DNA of 64,000 nucleotides. Source: Acinetobacter modestus (GTDB lineage Bacteria; Pseudomonadota; Gammaproteobacteria; Pseudomonadales; Moraxellaceae). Under the pieces are notes generated by a model, which saw nothing but the letters and a program-made list of their open reading frames with translations, had not been told where the DNA came from and ran no database searches. Shown here piece by piece: positions 18,800 to 29,393 of this stretch. Location: the NCBI RefSeq assembly GCF_014636095.1, contig NZ_BMDV01000003.1, positions 1-64,000 of the forward strand, given 5' to 3'. Made by a program: the position numbers and the translations under genes. How positions within the stretch are numbered: position 1 is the first letter of the stretch; the number at the start of each line of letters is the position of its first letter.

Positions 18800-18847
18800 T
18801 TTAATTTTTAATTAATGTACTCATGAGTATATTAATTAAAAATTAAA
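18800..18847. promoter_or_regulatory. 48-bp near-perfect palindrome, candidate TetR operator
   Basis: The left arm 18800-18823 and right arm 18824-18847 are reverse complements at 23 of 24 positions. The only mismatch is in the central ATGTACTCA / TGAGTATAT part. It lies between the divergent TetR and efflux genes and overlaps their expected promoters. TetR proteins bind such palindromes as one or two dimers. Confidence 0.8.
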
Positions 18848-18908
18848 CAATTTATGATAATGCCCATATCACGCCCTAAAAATCAATTTGAATAAGAGCG
18901 CAAAATAG

Positions 18909-20009
18909 ATGAATCAGATCAATCGTATCATATTGGGGTTAGTCATTGTCAGTAGTGTCATCCTCAGCGCATGTCAGAAAGAGGTGCCCAGAACTGAGGA
19001 AATTCCTTATGTCATGGTGACGCAGCCGAGTAGCAACCATATTGACCAGAAAAGCTATGCAGGTGATGTGCAGGCCAGACGGCAGACCGCACTGGCATTC
19101 CGTGTCGGGGGCCAGATTACCGAACGTTATGCCGATGTTGGAGATCGGGTTAAGGTTGGGCAGGTGTTGGCAAAACTGGATGTGAAAGATGCCCAGTTGC
19201 AAATGAATGCGGCCAAAGCCCAACTGGACAGTGCACAGGCCGCCGCAAAAATTGCATTGGAAGAATATAAGCGTTATCAACAACTTTTGCCTGTCAATGC
19301 GGTCAGCCGTTCACAATTTGATGCTATTAAAAACCAATATGAGTCGGCACAGGCAACACTGCAACAGGCCCGTTCAAACTATGAGGTTTCCTCTAACCAA
19401 ACAGGCTATAACCAGTTGGTCTCCAATAAAAATGGGGTGATTACCCAACGCAATATTGAAACAGGACAGGTGGTGGCGGCAGGGCAGGCTGCCTATCAAC
19501 TGGCGATTGATGGGGAGCGTGAGGTGGTGTTTGGTGTGCCTGAACAGGCAGTCAGTACCATTAAAGTCGGGCAGCCTGCCTGGGTCACCTTATGGTCACA
19601 GCCAGATACACGTTTTGCCGCAAAAGTCCGTGAGGTCTCACCAGCCGCTGACCAGTCACGTACCTTTACTGTCAAGGTCTCCCTGCTTGAGGGACAGTCC
19701 ACGATTCAACTTGGACAAAGCGCACGAGTGTTCTTTGTGGCAAATGAAAACAATGTCCTGAGCGTGCCTTTATCCAGCGTCACTGCCAATGATCAACAAG
19801 CCTATGTCTGGGTGGTCAATGCCAATCAAACCTTACGTAAAGTTCCTGTGGCTTTGGGAACTTATGGCCGTGACAGTGTGCCTATTCTTTCAGGTCTAAA
19901 AGCTTCAGATTGGGTTGTGGTCGGTGGTGTACACCTGTTGCGTGATCAGCAAAAGATTCATCCTGTAGACCGTGATAATCGTGAAGTCACGGTAAAAGCG
20001 GGAGCCTGA
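18909..20009 (+). CDS. RND efflux periplasmic adaptor (membrane fusion protein)
   Basis: A 366-residue HlyD/AcrA-type adaptor lipoprotein. The signal peptide ends in lipobox LSAC, giving lipidated Cys22. Then come a barrel-sandwich half (ALAFRVGGQITERYADVGDRVKVGQVLAKLD), a coiled-coil hairpin (about residues 90-160, rich in Ala/Gln), the second lipoyl half (NGVITQRNIETGQVVAAGQ) and a beta-barrel. It joins the inner-membrane pump to an outer-membrane channel. Its stop is 2 bases from the pump gene. No outer-membrane factor gene is present, so it must borrow one (for example an AdeK/TolC-type channel). Confidence 0.94.
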   Translation: MNQINRIILGLVIVSSVILSACQKEVPRTEEIPYVMVTQPSSNHIDQKSYAGDVQARRQTALAFRVGGQITERYADVGDRVKVGQVLAKLDVKDAQLQMNAAKAQLDSAQAAAKIALEEYKRYQQLLPVNAVSRSQFDAIKNQYESAQATLQQARSNYEVSSNQTGYNQLVSNKNGVITQRNIETGQVVAAGQAAYQLAIDGEREVVFGVPEQAVSTIKVGQPAWVTLWSQPDTRFAAKVREVSPAADQSRTFTVKVSLLEGQSTIQLGQSARVFFVANENNVLSVPLSSVTANDQQAYVWVVNANQTLRKVPVALGTYGRDSVPILSGLKASDWVVVGGVHLLRDQQKIHPVDRDNREVTVKAGA

Positions 20010-20011
20010 TC

Positions 20012-23000
20012 ATGAAATTTAACCTTTCAGAATGGGCGCTTAAGAATAAGGGTATCATTCTCTACTTTATGCTGTTGCTGGGCATTGTTGGGGTGATGTC
20101 CTATTCCAAGCTGTCACAGAGCGAAGACCCACCTTTTACCTTTAAAGTGATGGTGGTGCAGACCTATTGGCCAGGCGCAACCGCACAGGAAGTTGCAACG
20201 CTGGTGACAGATCGTATTGAAAAAGAACTGATGACCACAGGGCAATATGAAAATATTCGGGCATATTCACGGCCTGGGGAATCTATGGTCACGTTTATTG
20301 CTAAGGATTCCTATCGTTCTGAGCAGATTCCTGACGTTTGGTACAACGTACGTAAAAAGGTCAATGACATTCGCCATCAATTGCCCAATGGCGTGCAAGG
20401 CCCATTTTTTAATGATGAGTTTGGCGATACCTTTGGCAATATCTATGTACTGACGGGCAAGGACTTTGACTATGCGGTAATGAAAGAATATGCCGATCGT
20501 TTGCAACTACAATTGCAACGGGTCAAAGATGTCAGCAAGGTTAATTTGGTGGGTCTACAAGATCAGAAGATCTGGATCGAATTATCCAATACCAAAGCTG
20601 TTCAGCTCGGTGTCCCTGTCACAGCCATTCAGGAAGCGATTCAGAAGCAAAATGATATGGCAGGTGCAGGTTTCTTTGAAACAGGTACAGACCGTATTCA
20701 AATCAGAGTTAGCGGACACTTACATAGTGTCGATGACCTGAAAAAAATGCCGTTGTTGGTGGGCGATAAAACCATTCAATTGGGGGATGTTGCTGAGGTC
20801 TATCGCGGCTTTAGTGAACCTGCTCAACCACGTATGCGTTTTATGGGTGAAAATGGCATTGGCATCGCTGTTTCCATGCGTAAAGGTGGTGACATCATTG
20901 CGCTGGGTAAAAACCTTGAAACTGAATTTAACCACTTGCAAAAAACCTTACCCTTGGGCATGAAACTGCAAAAAGTTTCAGACCAACCTGTTGCAGTACA
21001 ACGTAGTATTCAAGAGTTCTTAAAAGTTTTAGCTGAAGCGGTCATTATCGTTTTATTGGTCAGTTTCTTCTCACTCGGTTTTCGTACAGGGCTTGTTGTT
21101 GCATTGTCGATTCCATTGGTTTTAGCAATGACCTTTGCTGGAATGAGTTTATTTGATGTCGGCTTACATAAGATCTCATTAGGCGCATTAATTCTTGCGC
21201 TGGGTTTGTTGGTTGATGATGCCATTATCGCCGTGGAAATGATGGCGATTAAAATGGAACAGGGTTACAGCCGATTAAAAGCGGCAGGTTTTGCATGGCA
21301 AACCACCGCTTTTCCAATGCTCACAGGTACATTGATTACCGCAGCAGGTTTCTTGCCAATTGCCACGGCACAATCTGGAACAGGTGAATACACACGTTCT
21401 ATTTTCCAAGTCGTGACGATTGCATTGATCGTTTCATGGATTGCTGCTGTTTTATTTGTTCCTTATTTAGGTGAAAAATTATTACCTGATTTCACCAAAC
21501 AGAATCAACAAGCGGCATGGTATTTACGTTTATGGGCAAGGTTACGCAAGCAACCTGCACCAGTGGTTGAGTCGCATGGTCAGCATCATGATCCTTACCA
21601 ATCCAAGTTCTATCAATCCTTCAGGCATATCGTCGAAATCTGTATTACCTATCGTAAAACGGTGATTGCTATTACGGTCGGTATCTTTGTATTGTCTGTT
21701 GCGATGTTTAAGTTGGTACCGCAACAATTCTTCCCACCATCGAATCGTGCAGAAATTCTGGTGGACTTAAAACTGGAGGAGGGGGCTTCACTAACGGCGA
21801 CAGAACAAGCAGTACATAAGGTAGAACAATTCCTATCCAAACAAAAAGGGATTGATAATTATGTCGCTTATGTTGGAACAGGTTCACCACGTTTTTACTT
21901 ACCTTTAGACCAACAACTCCCACAAGCCAGTTTTGCTCAATTTGTAGTCTTGGCTTCTTCTCTTGATGATCGTGATGAAATCCGTCGTTCTTTAGAGACG
22001 CAAATCAAGCAGTTGTTGCCTCAGGTACGTACCCGTGTGTCCTTGCTGGAAAATGGTCCGCCTGTGGGTTATCCATTGCAGTATCGGGTCTCAGGTGAAG
22101 ATCTGGCAACGGTTCGGGCAGAGGCACAAAAAGTGGCTAAAGTTTTAAGTGAAGATCCCAATACAACCAACGTACATTTAGATTGGGGCGAGCCAAGCAA
22201 AATTATTGCAATTGAAATTGACCAAGATCGTGCTCGTCAAATGGGCGTGTCCAGTGTTGATTTGGCTAACTTCCTAAACGCTTCTGTGACAGGGGCGGTG
22301 ATGAATCAATATCGTGAAAAACGTGAACTCATTGAAATTCGTTTACGTGGTGATAAGTCAGAACGTGTTGAAGTGGCTTCGTTAGCAAGTTTAGCTGTGC
22401 CAACCACCAAAGGAACTACCGTACCTCTAGCACAAATAGCAAAAATTGAGTCACGTTTTGAAGAAGGTCTGATTTGGCATCGTAATCGTCTACCAACGAT
22501 TACAGTCCGCGCGGATATTCGAACCAATTTACAACCTGCAACAGTGGTTCAGCAATTGGCAGACAAAATGCAAGCTTTACGTGCTGATTTACCCAATGGT
22601 TACTTAGTGGAAGTCGGTGGTACGGTTGAAGAGTCTGCAAAAGGTCAAAATTCGGTGAATGCAGGCATGCCATTATTCTTGGCTGTGGTGATGACTTTGC
22701 TGATGATTCAATTACGTAGTATGTCACGCGCAACGATTGTTTTATTGACAGCACCTCTTGGTTTGATTGGCGTTGTTGCATTCTTACTTTTGTTCAATAA
22801 GCCTTTTGGTTTTGTCGCGATGTTAGGGACAATTGCTTTATCTGGCATGATCATGCGTAACTCGCTGATCCTGATTGACCAGATTGAGCAGGACATTCAG
22901 GCAGGGTATGCACCGTGGGATGCGGTGATTGGTGCAACCATGCGCCGTTTCCGTCCAATTGTATTGACGGCATTGGCTGCTGTACTGGCGATGATCCCTT

Positions 23001-23140
23001 TATCACGCAGTATTTTCTTTGGTCCGATGGCGGTTGCGATTATGGGTGGCTTGATTGTGGCTACCCTGTTGACCCTGTTTTTCCTGCCTGCACTCTATGC
23101 GGCGTGGTTTAAGGTCAAGAAAGCAACACATCTATCATAA
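20012..23140 (+). CDS. RND multidrug efflux permease (HAE1-type)
   Basis: A 1042-residue inner-membrane proton/drug antiporter with the standard RND layout: TM1 near residue 15, a first periplasmic loop to about 335, TM2-6, TM7 near 535, a second loop, then TM8-12. The proton-relay aspartates in TM4 are Asp402-Asp403 (GLLVDDAIIAVE). Length is that of AcrB/MexB-like pumps. It is cotranscribed with the adaptor under the divergent TetR. Codon style shifts inside the gene: the 5' part favours CAG and GGC as the adaptor does, while the middle looks like native AT-rich Acinetobacter. The substrate is unknown. Confidence 0.95.
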   Translation: MKFNLSEWALKNKGIILYFMLLLGIVGVMSYSKLSQSEDPPFTFKVMVVQTYWPGATAQEVATLVTDRIEKELMTTGQYENIRAYSRPGESMVTFIAKDSYRSEQIPDVWYNVRKKVNDIRHQLPNGVQGPFFNDEFGDTFGNIYVLTGKDFDYAVMKEYADRLQLQLQRVKDVSKVNLVGLQDQKIWIELSNTKAVQLGVPVTAIQEAIQKQNDMAGAGFFETGTDRIQIRVSGHLHSVDDLKKMPLLVGDKTIQLGDVAEVYRGFSEPAQPRMRFMGENGIGIAVSMRKGGDIIALGKNLETEFNHLQKTLPLGMKLQKVSDQPVAVQRSIQEFLKVLAEAVIIVLLVSFFSLGFRTGLVVALSIPLVLAMTFAGMSLFDVGLHKISLGALILALGLLVDDAIIAVEMMAIKMEQGYSRLKAAGFAWQTTAFPMLTGTLITAAGFLPIATAQSGTGEYTRSIFQVVTIALIVSWIAAVLFVPYLGEKLLPDFTKQNQQAAWYLRLWARLRKQPAPVVESHGQHHDPYQSKFYQSFRHIVEICITYRKTVIAITVGIFVLSVAMFKLVPQQFFPPSNRAEILVDLKLEEGASLTATEQAVHKVEQFLSKQKGIDNYVAYVGTGSPRFYLPLDQQLPQASFAQFVVLASSLDDRDEIRRSLETQIKQLLPQVRTRVSLLENGPPVGYPLQYRVSGEDLATVRAEAQKVAKVLSEDPNTTNVHLDWGEPSKIIAIEIDQDRARQMGVSSVDLANFLNASVTGAVMNQYREKRELIEIRLRGDKSERVEVASLASLAVPTTKGTTVPLAQIAKIESRFEEGLIWHRNRLPTITVRADIRTNLQPATVVQQLADKMQALRADLPNGYLVEVGGTVEESAKGQNSVNAGMPLFLAVVMTLLMIQLRSMSRATIVLLTAPLGLIGVVAFLLLFNKPFGFVAMLGTIALSGMIMRNSLILIDQIEQDIQAGYAPWDAVIGATMRRFRPIVLTALAAVLAMIPLSRSIFFGPMAVAIMGGLIVATLLTLFFLPALYAAWFKVKKATHLS

Positions 23141-23272
23141 TTATTTTGTGAATAAAGGTGCGAAATATTGAAAATTTCAATATAGTAGCACCTATATTTT
23201 AAGACCAAAAAATAATTGAATTTCATTGCATGACTGGTTTGGCAAAATGCAGTGAATGAGGTGATCTAGAGC

Positions 23273-23650
23273 ATGGGGCAAGACAATATTGAGCAGCATC
23301 GCCGTTATGTGGCGATTTCGTACGTGTTCATGTTTCTTGCATTATTTACAATCGTGTTTGCAGTGTTTGCGTATCTGCTGGCACGAAAAGTTGCGACTGC
23401 GAATAATGCTGAAGTATGGATACACGCGCATGCACTGTGGATTATGCGTAATGTGCTGCTGTTTATTCTAATGGCTTTCTTTGCTGCCCTGTGGTTTATT
23501 CCACTGTTCTTTTTTGTCTGGAACAGCGCCCTCTGGGTGACCGCCATGACGGTTGTGGGTGTCGTGTTTAGCTCAATTGCATGGCTATTTCTGTTGAATG
23601 CATGGATCAAAGGTATTGCCAGATACTTTAGAAATAAAGCGGTTTTCTAA
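23273..23650 (+). CDS. Hypothetical membrane protein upstream of dnaJ
   Basis: A 125-residue protein with three hydrophobic stretches: residues 15-38 (SYVFMFLALFTIVFAVFAYL), 55-80 (IMRNVLLFILMAFFAALWFI) and 88-108. Loops are rich in Trp. Pattern and length resemble the Tic20/DUF4870-type small membrane proteins, but I am not sure of the family. It lies 145 bases before dnaJ on the same strand. A T-rich hairpin-like sequence between them suggests partly separate transcription. Function unknown. Confidence 0.75.
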   Translation: MGQDNIEQHRRYVAISYVFMFLALFTIVFAVFAYLLARKVATANNAEVWIHAHALWIMRNVLLFILMAFFAALWFIPLFFFVWNSALWVTAMTVVGVVFSSIAWLFLLNAWIKGIARYFRNKAVF

Positions 23651-23794
23651 ATTTATCGCTTTTTTTATCACAATCACCCTTGTAAACGTATTGTACAGGC
23701 CCTATTAAGGCTCTGTTGACTTTAGAAATAAAATGTCAACAGAGCTTATTTATTTGTAGAGATTGAACCAATTCCGTGAGGAGCATCGCCAACC

Positions 23795-24910
23795 ATGGCT
23801 AAACGTGATTATTATGAGGTTTTAGGCGTTTCGAAAACCGCAAGTGATGATGAGATTAAAAAAGCCTATCGTAAGTTGGCGATGAAATATCATCCAGATC
23901 GTAACCCAGACAATGCGGAAGCGGAAGAAAAGTTTAAAGAAGCAGCAGAGGCTTACGAAGTACTTTCTGATGGCGAAAAACGCAGCATGTATGATCGTGC
24001 TGGTCATAGCGCTTTTGAGGGTGGTTTTGGTGGCGGCGGTGGCTTCGGTGGTGGTTTTAGTGCAGAAGACATCTTTAGCCAGTTTGGTGATATTTTTGGT
24101 GGTGCTTTCGGTGGCGGTGGTCGCCAACAACAACGCCAACGTCGTGGCTCTGATCTTCGCTATGTGATGGAATTGACGCTTGAAGAAGCAGTCAAAGGCG
24201 TGAAAAAAACCATTACTTTTACTGCACCAGCGCCGTGTGAAACCTGTGATGGTAAAGGTTCTAAGAATCCAAATGATGTTGAGACGTGTCGTACCTGTCA
24301 TGGTGCTGGTCAAGTACGTATGCAGCAAGGTTTCTTCTCGGTTCAACAAACTTGTAGTACTTGCCGCGGTCAAGGCAAAATTATCAAAAACCCTTGTAAT
24401 ACTTGTCATGGTTCTGGCGTTGCCGATCGTCAACAAACGCTTGAAGTCACTATTCCTGCAGGTGTGGACAGCGGCGATCGTGTTCGCTTAACAGGTAAAG
24501 GTGAAGCGATTCGTGATGGTCAAGCGGGCGATTTATACGTTGAAGTCGTAGTTCGTGAACACGAAGTCTTCCAACGTGACGGTGCAGATCTCTATATGGA
24601 TGTGCCAGTCAGTATTGCTGATGCTGCATTGGGCAAAGAAATTGAAATCCCGACGCTTGATGGTCGTGTCAGCTTAAAAATTCCAGAAGGTACGCAAACA
24701 GGTAAGCTATTCCGCTTACGTGGTAAAGGTGTTCGTCCTGTACGTAGCAGCATGGTCGGTGACTTATTGTGCCGTATCGTGGTAGAAACACCTGTGAATT
24801 TAAACAGTCGCCAACGTGAATTGTTGAAAGAATTACAAGCGTCGTTAGATGGTGATGGTCATGCTGCATCACCAAAGAAAAAATCTTTCTTTGATCGCTT
24901 GTTTGATTAA
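23795..24910 (+). CDS. dnaJ: Chaperone protein DnaJ
   Basis: A 371-residue Hsp40 co-chaperone that stimulates DnaK ATPase and delivers substrates. The J-domain (1-70) has His33-Pro34-Asp35. The Gly/Phe linker spans about 75-110. Four CxxCxGxG zinc repeats start at Cys148, Cys165, Cys187 and Cys201, and the two C-terminal substrate-binding domains follow. DnaK is not in the window, so dnaJ is unlinked from it here or reads away from it. A terminator follows directly. Several antisense and out-of-frame ORFs over the Gly-rich region are shadows. Confidence 0.98.
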   Translation: MAKRDYYEVLGVSKTASDDEIKKAYRKLAMKYHPDRNPDNAEAEEKFKEAAEAYEVLSDGEKRSMYDRAGHSAFEGGFGGGGGFGGGFSAEDIFSQFGDIFGGAFGGGGRQQQRQRRGSDLRYVMELTLEEAVKGVKKTITFTAPAPCETCDGKGSKNPNDVETCRTCHGAGQVRMQQGFFSVQQTCSTCRGQGKIIKNPCNTCHGSGVADRQQTLEVTIPAGVDSGDRVRLTGKGEAIRDGQAGDLYVEVVVREHEVFQRDGADLYMDVPVSIADAALGKEIEIPTLDGRVSLKIPEGTQTGKLFRLRGKGVRPVRSSMVGDLLCRIVVETPVNLNSRQRELLKELQASLDGDGHAASPKKKSFFDRLFD

Positions 24911-24921
24911 TTAGCATCAAT

Positions 24922-24948
24922 AAAAAACCTGCTGCGGCAGGTTTTTTT
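24922..24948 (+). terminator. dnaJ terminator
   Basis: AAAAAACCTGC / GCAGGTTTTTT stem with loop TGCG, 12 bases after the stop. Confidence 0.92.
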
Positions 24949-24990
24949 ATGGGAATTTTTTAGCGTAGACACAGAGTTTTGCTATAGTAG

Positions 24991-25845
<855 letters not shown>

Positions 25846-25940
25846 AAGGTACTTTTTTGTACTATAAAAGAGCTTGTTGAGCTTTCTTTCTGATAGAGAT
25901 ACAACAAGCTCTCACCATCATTACAACAATTGAGCATGAC

Positions 25941-26588
25941 ATGAATAAAAAGCATATTGTTCTTGCTACACTGCTAAGTGCGACAAGTTTAGTCGTCAGT
26001 GCCGCAGAAGCACCTAAACTGAGTTTACATCGCAATAATATTAAAGTTTGGACCTACCAAACAGAGAATAATCCGGTCTTTCAGTACAAAGCAGAAACGA
26101 CTTTTGATGTGCCTTTGGAACGGGCAGTTGCGGTAGTACTTGATGTTGAGCGCACACCTCAATGGGTGCCTTATGTTGCTAAGGCACAGCTTTTGTCTCG
26201 GGATGAAAAGAAAGGGGAATTTACCCTGTATATGCTGTTAGATTTCCCATTTCCTTTGAAAGACCGTGACTTGGTCATTAAAGGCAAAATGAATAAGAAT
26301 GCTGATGGCAGTATTAGTATTAAGAATAACGCGATTAAAAATAGTTACCCTGAACAACCTGATGTGATTCGTTTGAATCAATATACAGGAGATTGGACGT
26401 TCCAAAGACTTGCCAATAATAAGGTTAAAGTCATGACTAGTGGTTATGCAGATCCTGCTGGTTCGATTCCATTGAGTTTTGTGAATATGTTTGTGCAGCA
26501 GCAACCGTATCAAATGCTGATGAAGATGAAGAAAGAAATTTACAATCCATTATATGCACAGCCACATTTGCCTGAATTGCTTAAATAA
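25941..26588 (+). CDS. START-domain lipid-binding protein, periplasmic
   Basis: A 215-residue protein with a signal peptide (about 1-22, ending VVSAAEA). The mature part reads as a START/SRPBCC helix-grip domain: YKAETTFDVPLERAVAVVLDVERTPQWVPYV, LLDFPFPLKDRDLVIKG, GDWTFQRL and the long C-terminal helix. Such proteins bind hydrophobic ligands. The ligand here is unknown. It starts 95 bases after dapB and has its own terminator. Confidence 0.87.
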   Translation: MNKKHIVLATLLSATSLVVSAAEAPKLSLHRNNIKVWTYQTENNPVFQYKAETTFDVPLERAVAVVLDVERTPQWVPYVAKAQLLSRDEKKGEFTLYMLLDFPFPLKDRDLVIKGKMNKNADGSISIKNNAIKNSYPEQPDVIRLNQYTGDWTFQRLANNKVKVMTSGYADPAGSIPLSFVNMFVQQQPYQMLMKMKKEIYNPLYAQPHLPELLK

Positions 26589-26598
26589 ATCTAAGAGT

Positions 26599-26627
26599 AA
26601 AAAGCCTGATTCAATCAGGCTTTTTTA
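26599..26627 (+). terminator. Terminator after START-domain gene
   Basis: AAAAGCCTGAT / ATCAGGCTTTT stem with a TCA loop and a six-T run. Confidence 0.9.
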
Positions 26628-26847
26628 TGCACTGATACATTAGCCAGCTTGCCATCGAAGGGATGAGCAAACTCGAAAAAACCATCCCTATCCAGACCAG
26701 CATCAGGGTGATAAAGGTCGGTGAAGCAGGATTAAATTCAACCAAATTGAGCGATACACAGATTGTTCGCTTAATCTTTTTCACTATTCTGTTGATGGCT
26801 GCCATTTTGCGATGATTATTGTTGCTAAAAAATAGATGAATCTGCAA
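26611..26847 (-). CDS. Doubtful 78-residue membrane peptide or gene remnant
   Basis: An open frame with one hydrophobic segment (ITLMLVWIGMVFSSLLIPSMASWLMY) near the C-terminus. It runs into the terminator of the START gene and no clear ribosome site is seen. It faces away from the LysR gene at 26886, where a LysR target would lie. It may be the remnant of a transporter gene or may be noise. Confidence 0.22.
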   Translation of the reverse strand: MQIHLFFSNNNHRKMAAINRIVKKIKRTICVSLNLVEFNPASPTFITLMLVWIGMVFSSLLIPSMASWLMYQCIKKPD

Positions 26848-26885
26848 AATATAGTTGACTAAATATCAATAATTGAGGCGTGGCA

Positions 26886-27788
26886 ATGAAATCAACTGTG
26901 GAAGAACTTGTTGCCTTTATGACCATTGTCGATACAGGTTCCTTTATTGCGGCCGCGGAACGATTAGGGCAGACTGCATCTGGCATAAGCCGTTCGCTTA
27001 GCCGTCTGGAATCAAAACTTGAAGTGACCTTGCTGGAACGCACCACCCGAAAGTTAAAACTGACCCAAGAAGGACAACAATTTTTACAACATGCGCGTAA
27101 AATTCTCAGTGATTTAAGTGCAGCTGAAGAAGCTCTAGAAAAATCCGATCAGGACACCTCGGGCATTATACGGATTGATTCGGCCACGCCCTTTATCCTG
27201 CATGTGATCACGCCTTTAGTGCAGAAGTTTCAATGCTGTTACCCAAATATTGAAATCGAGCTGAATAGTAATGACTTGGTGATTGATCTACTGGAACACA
27301 AGACCGATGTGGCGTTTCGTTTTGGGGAGCTGCATGATTCCAGCCTGCATGCCAAACTGGTGTGTAAAAGCCGACTTTATATCGTCGCCAGTCCAGACTA
27401 TCTCAGCCGTAAGGGTACTCCACAGCAGCCAGCAGAGCTTCTTGAACATGAGGTGATTGGTTTTACCCGTCCCAGCTATATTAATAAATGGCCGATTAAG
27501 GTGAATGGGGAATATTTTCTGGCTCAGCCCAAAATTAAGGCCTCCAGTGGCGAAACGGTACGGCAACTGTGCTTGCGTGGGCAGGGCATTGCACGACTGT
27601 CAGAGTTTGAAATCTGGCAGGACCTCAATGAGGGACATTTGCTGGCATTGTTTGAAGACCAGATTGAACATTCTTATCAAAGCATCCATGCAGTGTATTA
27701 TCAGCAAGAGCATTTGCCGAAACGAGTCCGTTTATTTATTGAGTTTTTGACTGAGCAGTTAAGTCACGGCTTTTCGGTGTGCCAATAG
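26886..27788 (+). CDS. LysR-family transcriptional regulator (islet gene)
   Basis: A 300-residue LysR regulator. ATG 26886 is preferred to GTG 26880 because GAGG (26875-26878) is correctly spaced from it. The HTH is at residues 1-60 (FMTIVDTGSFIAAAERLGQTASGISRSLSRLESKL). The effector domain resembles the large group of LysR proteins with YIVASPDYLSRKG. The gene is visibly more GC-rich, with CTG and CAG codons, than the flanking genes. It sits directly before a headless MocR gene, so it appears to have arrived by recombination. Target unknown. Confidence 0.92.
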   Translation: MKSTVEELVAFMTIVDTGSFIAAAERLGQTASGISRSLSRLESKLEVTLLERTTRKLKLTQEGQQFLQHARKILSDLSAAEEALEKSDQDTSGIIRIDSATPFILHVITPLVQKFQCCYPNIEIELNSNDLVIDLLEHKTDVAFRFGELHDSSLHAKLVCKSRLYIVASPDYLSRKGTPQQPAELLEHEVIGFTRPSYINKWPIKVNGEYFLAQPKIKASSGETVRQLCLRGQGIARLSEFEIWQDLNEGHLLALFEDQIEHSYQSIHAVYYQQEHLPKRVRLFIEFLTEQLSHGFSVCQ

Positions 27789-27932
27789 TTTGCTCAGGTA
27801 ATTGTAATTCCAGCATCTGAACAATTTGTCCTGTCGGTTGCTTGATTGCCAGCGCGATATGCTGTTGTTGCTGACATACAAACTCCACTGTCGGGAGTAG
27901 CAAATTCGGCATGATCACGCCATTTTCGGAAT

Positions 27933-28337
27933 GTGGGGGTAAATACGCCCTTACAGTTAGGCTTGGCTGATTTCATTTATAGTCGTGGTTATCGTGAGCA
28001 TTTGGATGAGTTAAGACCGAAGTTGATGCAACAAGTCCAACAGTATCGTGCTTATATTTTGGAAGTATTTGGTGGGATTCCAATCGCCTTGAGTCAATCA
28101 GAAGGGGGTTATGCTTTGTGGTTGCAACTGCCAGAAAATATTACGGGCTTAGAGTTATATTATTTAGCGCAGCGCCAAGGGATTAATATCGTACCAGGGG
28201 AAGTGTTTGGTGAAGATCAGCGTTATCAGCACTTCATTCGCTTAAATGCAGGGCATGCGTTGACCACCGAAATCCGCCACGCCATTCAACAGTTGGCGGA
28301 TTGGGTGAGAGAGCGTATGTCGTCGGTTTTAAATTAA
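27933..28337 (+). pseudogene. 3' fragment of MocR/GntR-type aminotransferase-like regulator
   Basis: A 134-codon frame whose residues from about 5 (LQLGLADFIYSRGYREHLDELRPKL) match the last third of the PLP aminotransferase-fold domain of MocR regulators. EGGYALWLQLP and GINIVPGEVFG are typical C-terminal motifs. The N-terminal winged HTH (GntR type) and the PLP-lysine region are missing. Upstream is unrelated DNA, so the break falls near 27930-27945. The remaining piece cannot be functional as a regulator. Confidence 0.82.
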
Positions 28338-29359
28338 TCAAAGTCTGCTTTAAGTACGATCCGATAACGTGCTTGACCTGAATGCAGTCGTTCAATGGCT
28401 TCATTGAGTTGAGACATTGGAAATAGCTCAATTTGTGGCGCAATATTTTTACGTGCGGCAAATTGTAGTAGTTGACGCAGTGCTAAAGGTGACCCAGTTG
28501 GTGAAGCTGTAATCGATTTGGCACCACTCATGATAGTACCTACAGAAACTGGAATAGGCTCTAAGGTAATACCCAAGAAATGCATACTACCATTCGGTGC
28601 CAAGGTATTGAGATAGGCTTGCCAATTCAGAGTTACATTGACGGTGCTAAGCAATAGATCAAATTTGCCACGTTGCGCTTTGATCGCTTGAGCATCACGA
28701 CTATTCACCACATGGTCAGCGCCCATGGCTTTGAGTTCTTCAGTTTTGTCTGGATTTGAACTAAATGCAGTAATCTCACAACCCCAAGCTTTAAGTAGCT
28801 TGATGGCCATATGCCCTAAACCACCAATGCCAATGACACCGACGTGATGTGTTGCTTGGATCTGATGTTTAAGTAAAGGATCAAACACGGTAATGCCGCC
28901 ACAAAGCAATGGTCCTGCACTCTCAGGATCCAAACCCTCTGGTAGAGGAATGACCCATTGCCAACCTGCTCGGACTTTTTCGGCAAAACCACCTGCATGC
29001 CCAACGATAGTCGCAACGCTGCCACCGGTACATAAAACTTGATGACCACCAATACAAGGATCGCATGCTTGGCAACTTTCAGCTGTCCAACCAATGCCAA
29101 CACGTTGACCAAGTTTCAGTCCTTTGGCTTCTGAACCGAGTGCGATAATTGTGCCAATAATTTCATGTCCAGCGACAGCAGGATAAACGGATGAATGCCA
29201 TTCATTATTGATCACAGACAAATCTGAGTGACATAAACCGCAGTATTCAACTTTAACTTCAACCTGATGTGGCTTTAATTCACCTGCATCAAATTGATAA
29301 GGAACCAATTGCTCTCCTGCTTTCATTGCAGCATAAGCACGAATTTGGTTATTGCTCAT
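28334..29359 (-). CDS. Zinc-dependent alcohol dehydrogenase (YahK/CAD-like)
   Basis: A 341-residue medium-chain dehydrogenase that interconverts alcohols and aldehydes with NAD(P)H. Catalytic zinc site: CGLCHSD (first Cys at about 37), GHE (about 65) and the later Cys. The structural zinc site is the C-x2-C-x2-C-x7-C block [15 protein letters not shown]. Nucleotide fold [17 protein letters not shown]. The overall pattern is the cinnamyl-alcohol/YahK group of broad aldehyde reductases. Its 3' end overlaps the convergent MocR remnant by four bases. The substrate is not known. Confidence 0.94.
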   Translation of the reverse strand: MSNNQIRAYAAMKAGEQLVPYQFDAGELKPHQVEVKVEYCGLCHSDLSVINNEWHSSVYPAVAGHEIIGTIIALGSEAKGLKLGQRVGIGWTAESCQACDPCIGGHQVLCTGGSVATIVGHAGGFAEKVRAGWQWVIPLPEGLDPESAGPLLCGGITVFDPLLKHQIQATHHVGVIGIGGLGHMAIKLLKAWGCEITAFSSNPDKTEELKAMGADHVVNSRDAQAIKAQRGKFDLLLSTVNVTLNWQAYLNTLAPNGSMHFLGITLEPIPVSVGTIMSGAKSITASPTGSPLALRQLLQFAARKNIAPQIELFPMSQLNEAIERLHSGQARYRIVLKADFD

Positions 29360-29393
29360 TCGATAACTCCTTGGAAAGCAAAATAAATTCGTA

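Noticed and set aside
23822..24436. 204-residue antisense ORF and other long frames over dnaJ
   Set aside because: They arise from the Gly-rich and Cys-repeat codon bias of dnaJ. The dnaJ frame has all family motifs.
27736..27918. 60-residue minus-strand ORF between LysR and the MocR remnant
   Set aside because: The segment IKQPTGQIVQMLEL faintly recalls the end of a glyoxalase-like protein, but it overlaps the LysR 3' end and is too short to support even as a pseudogene.
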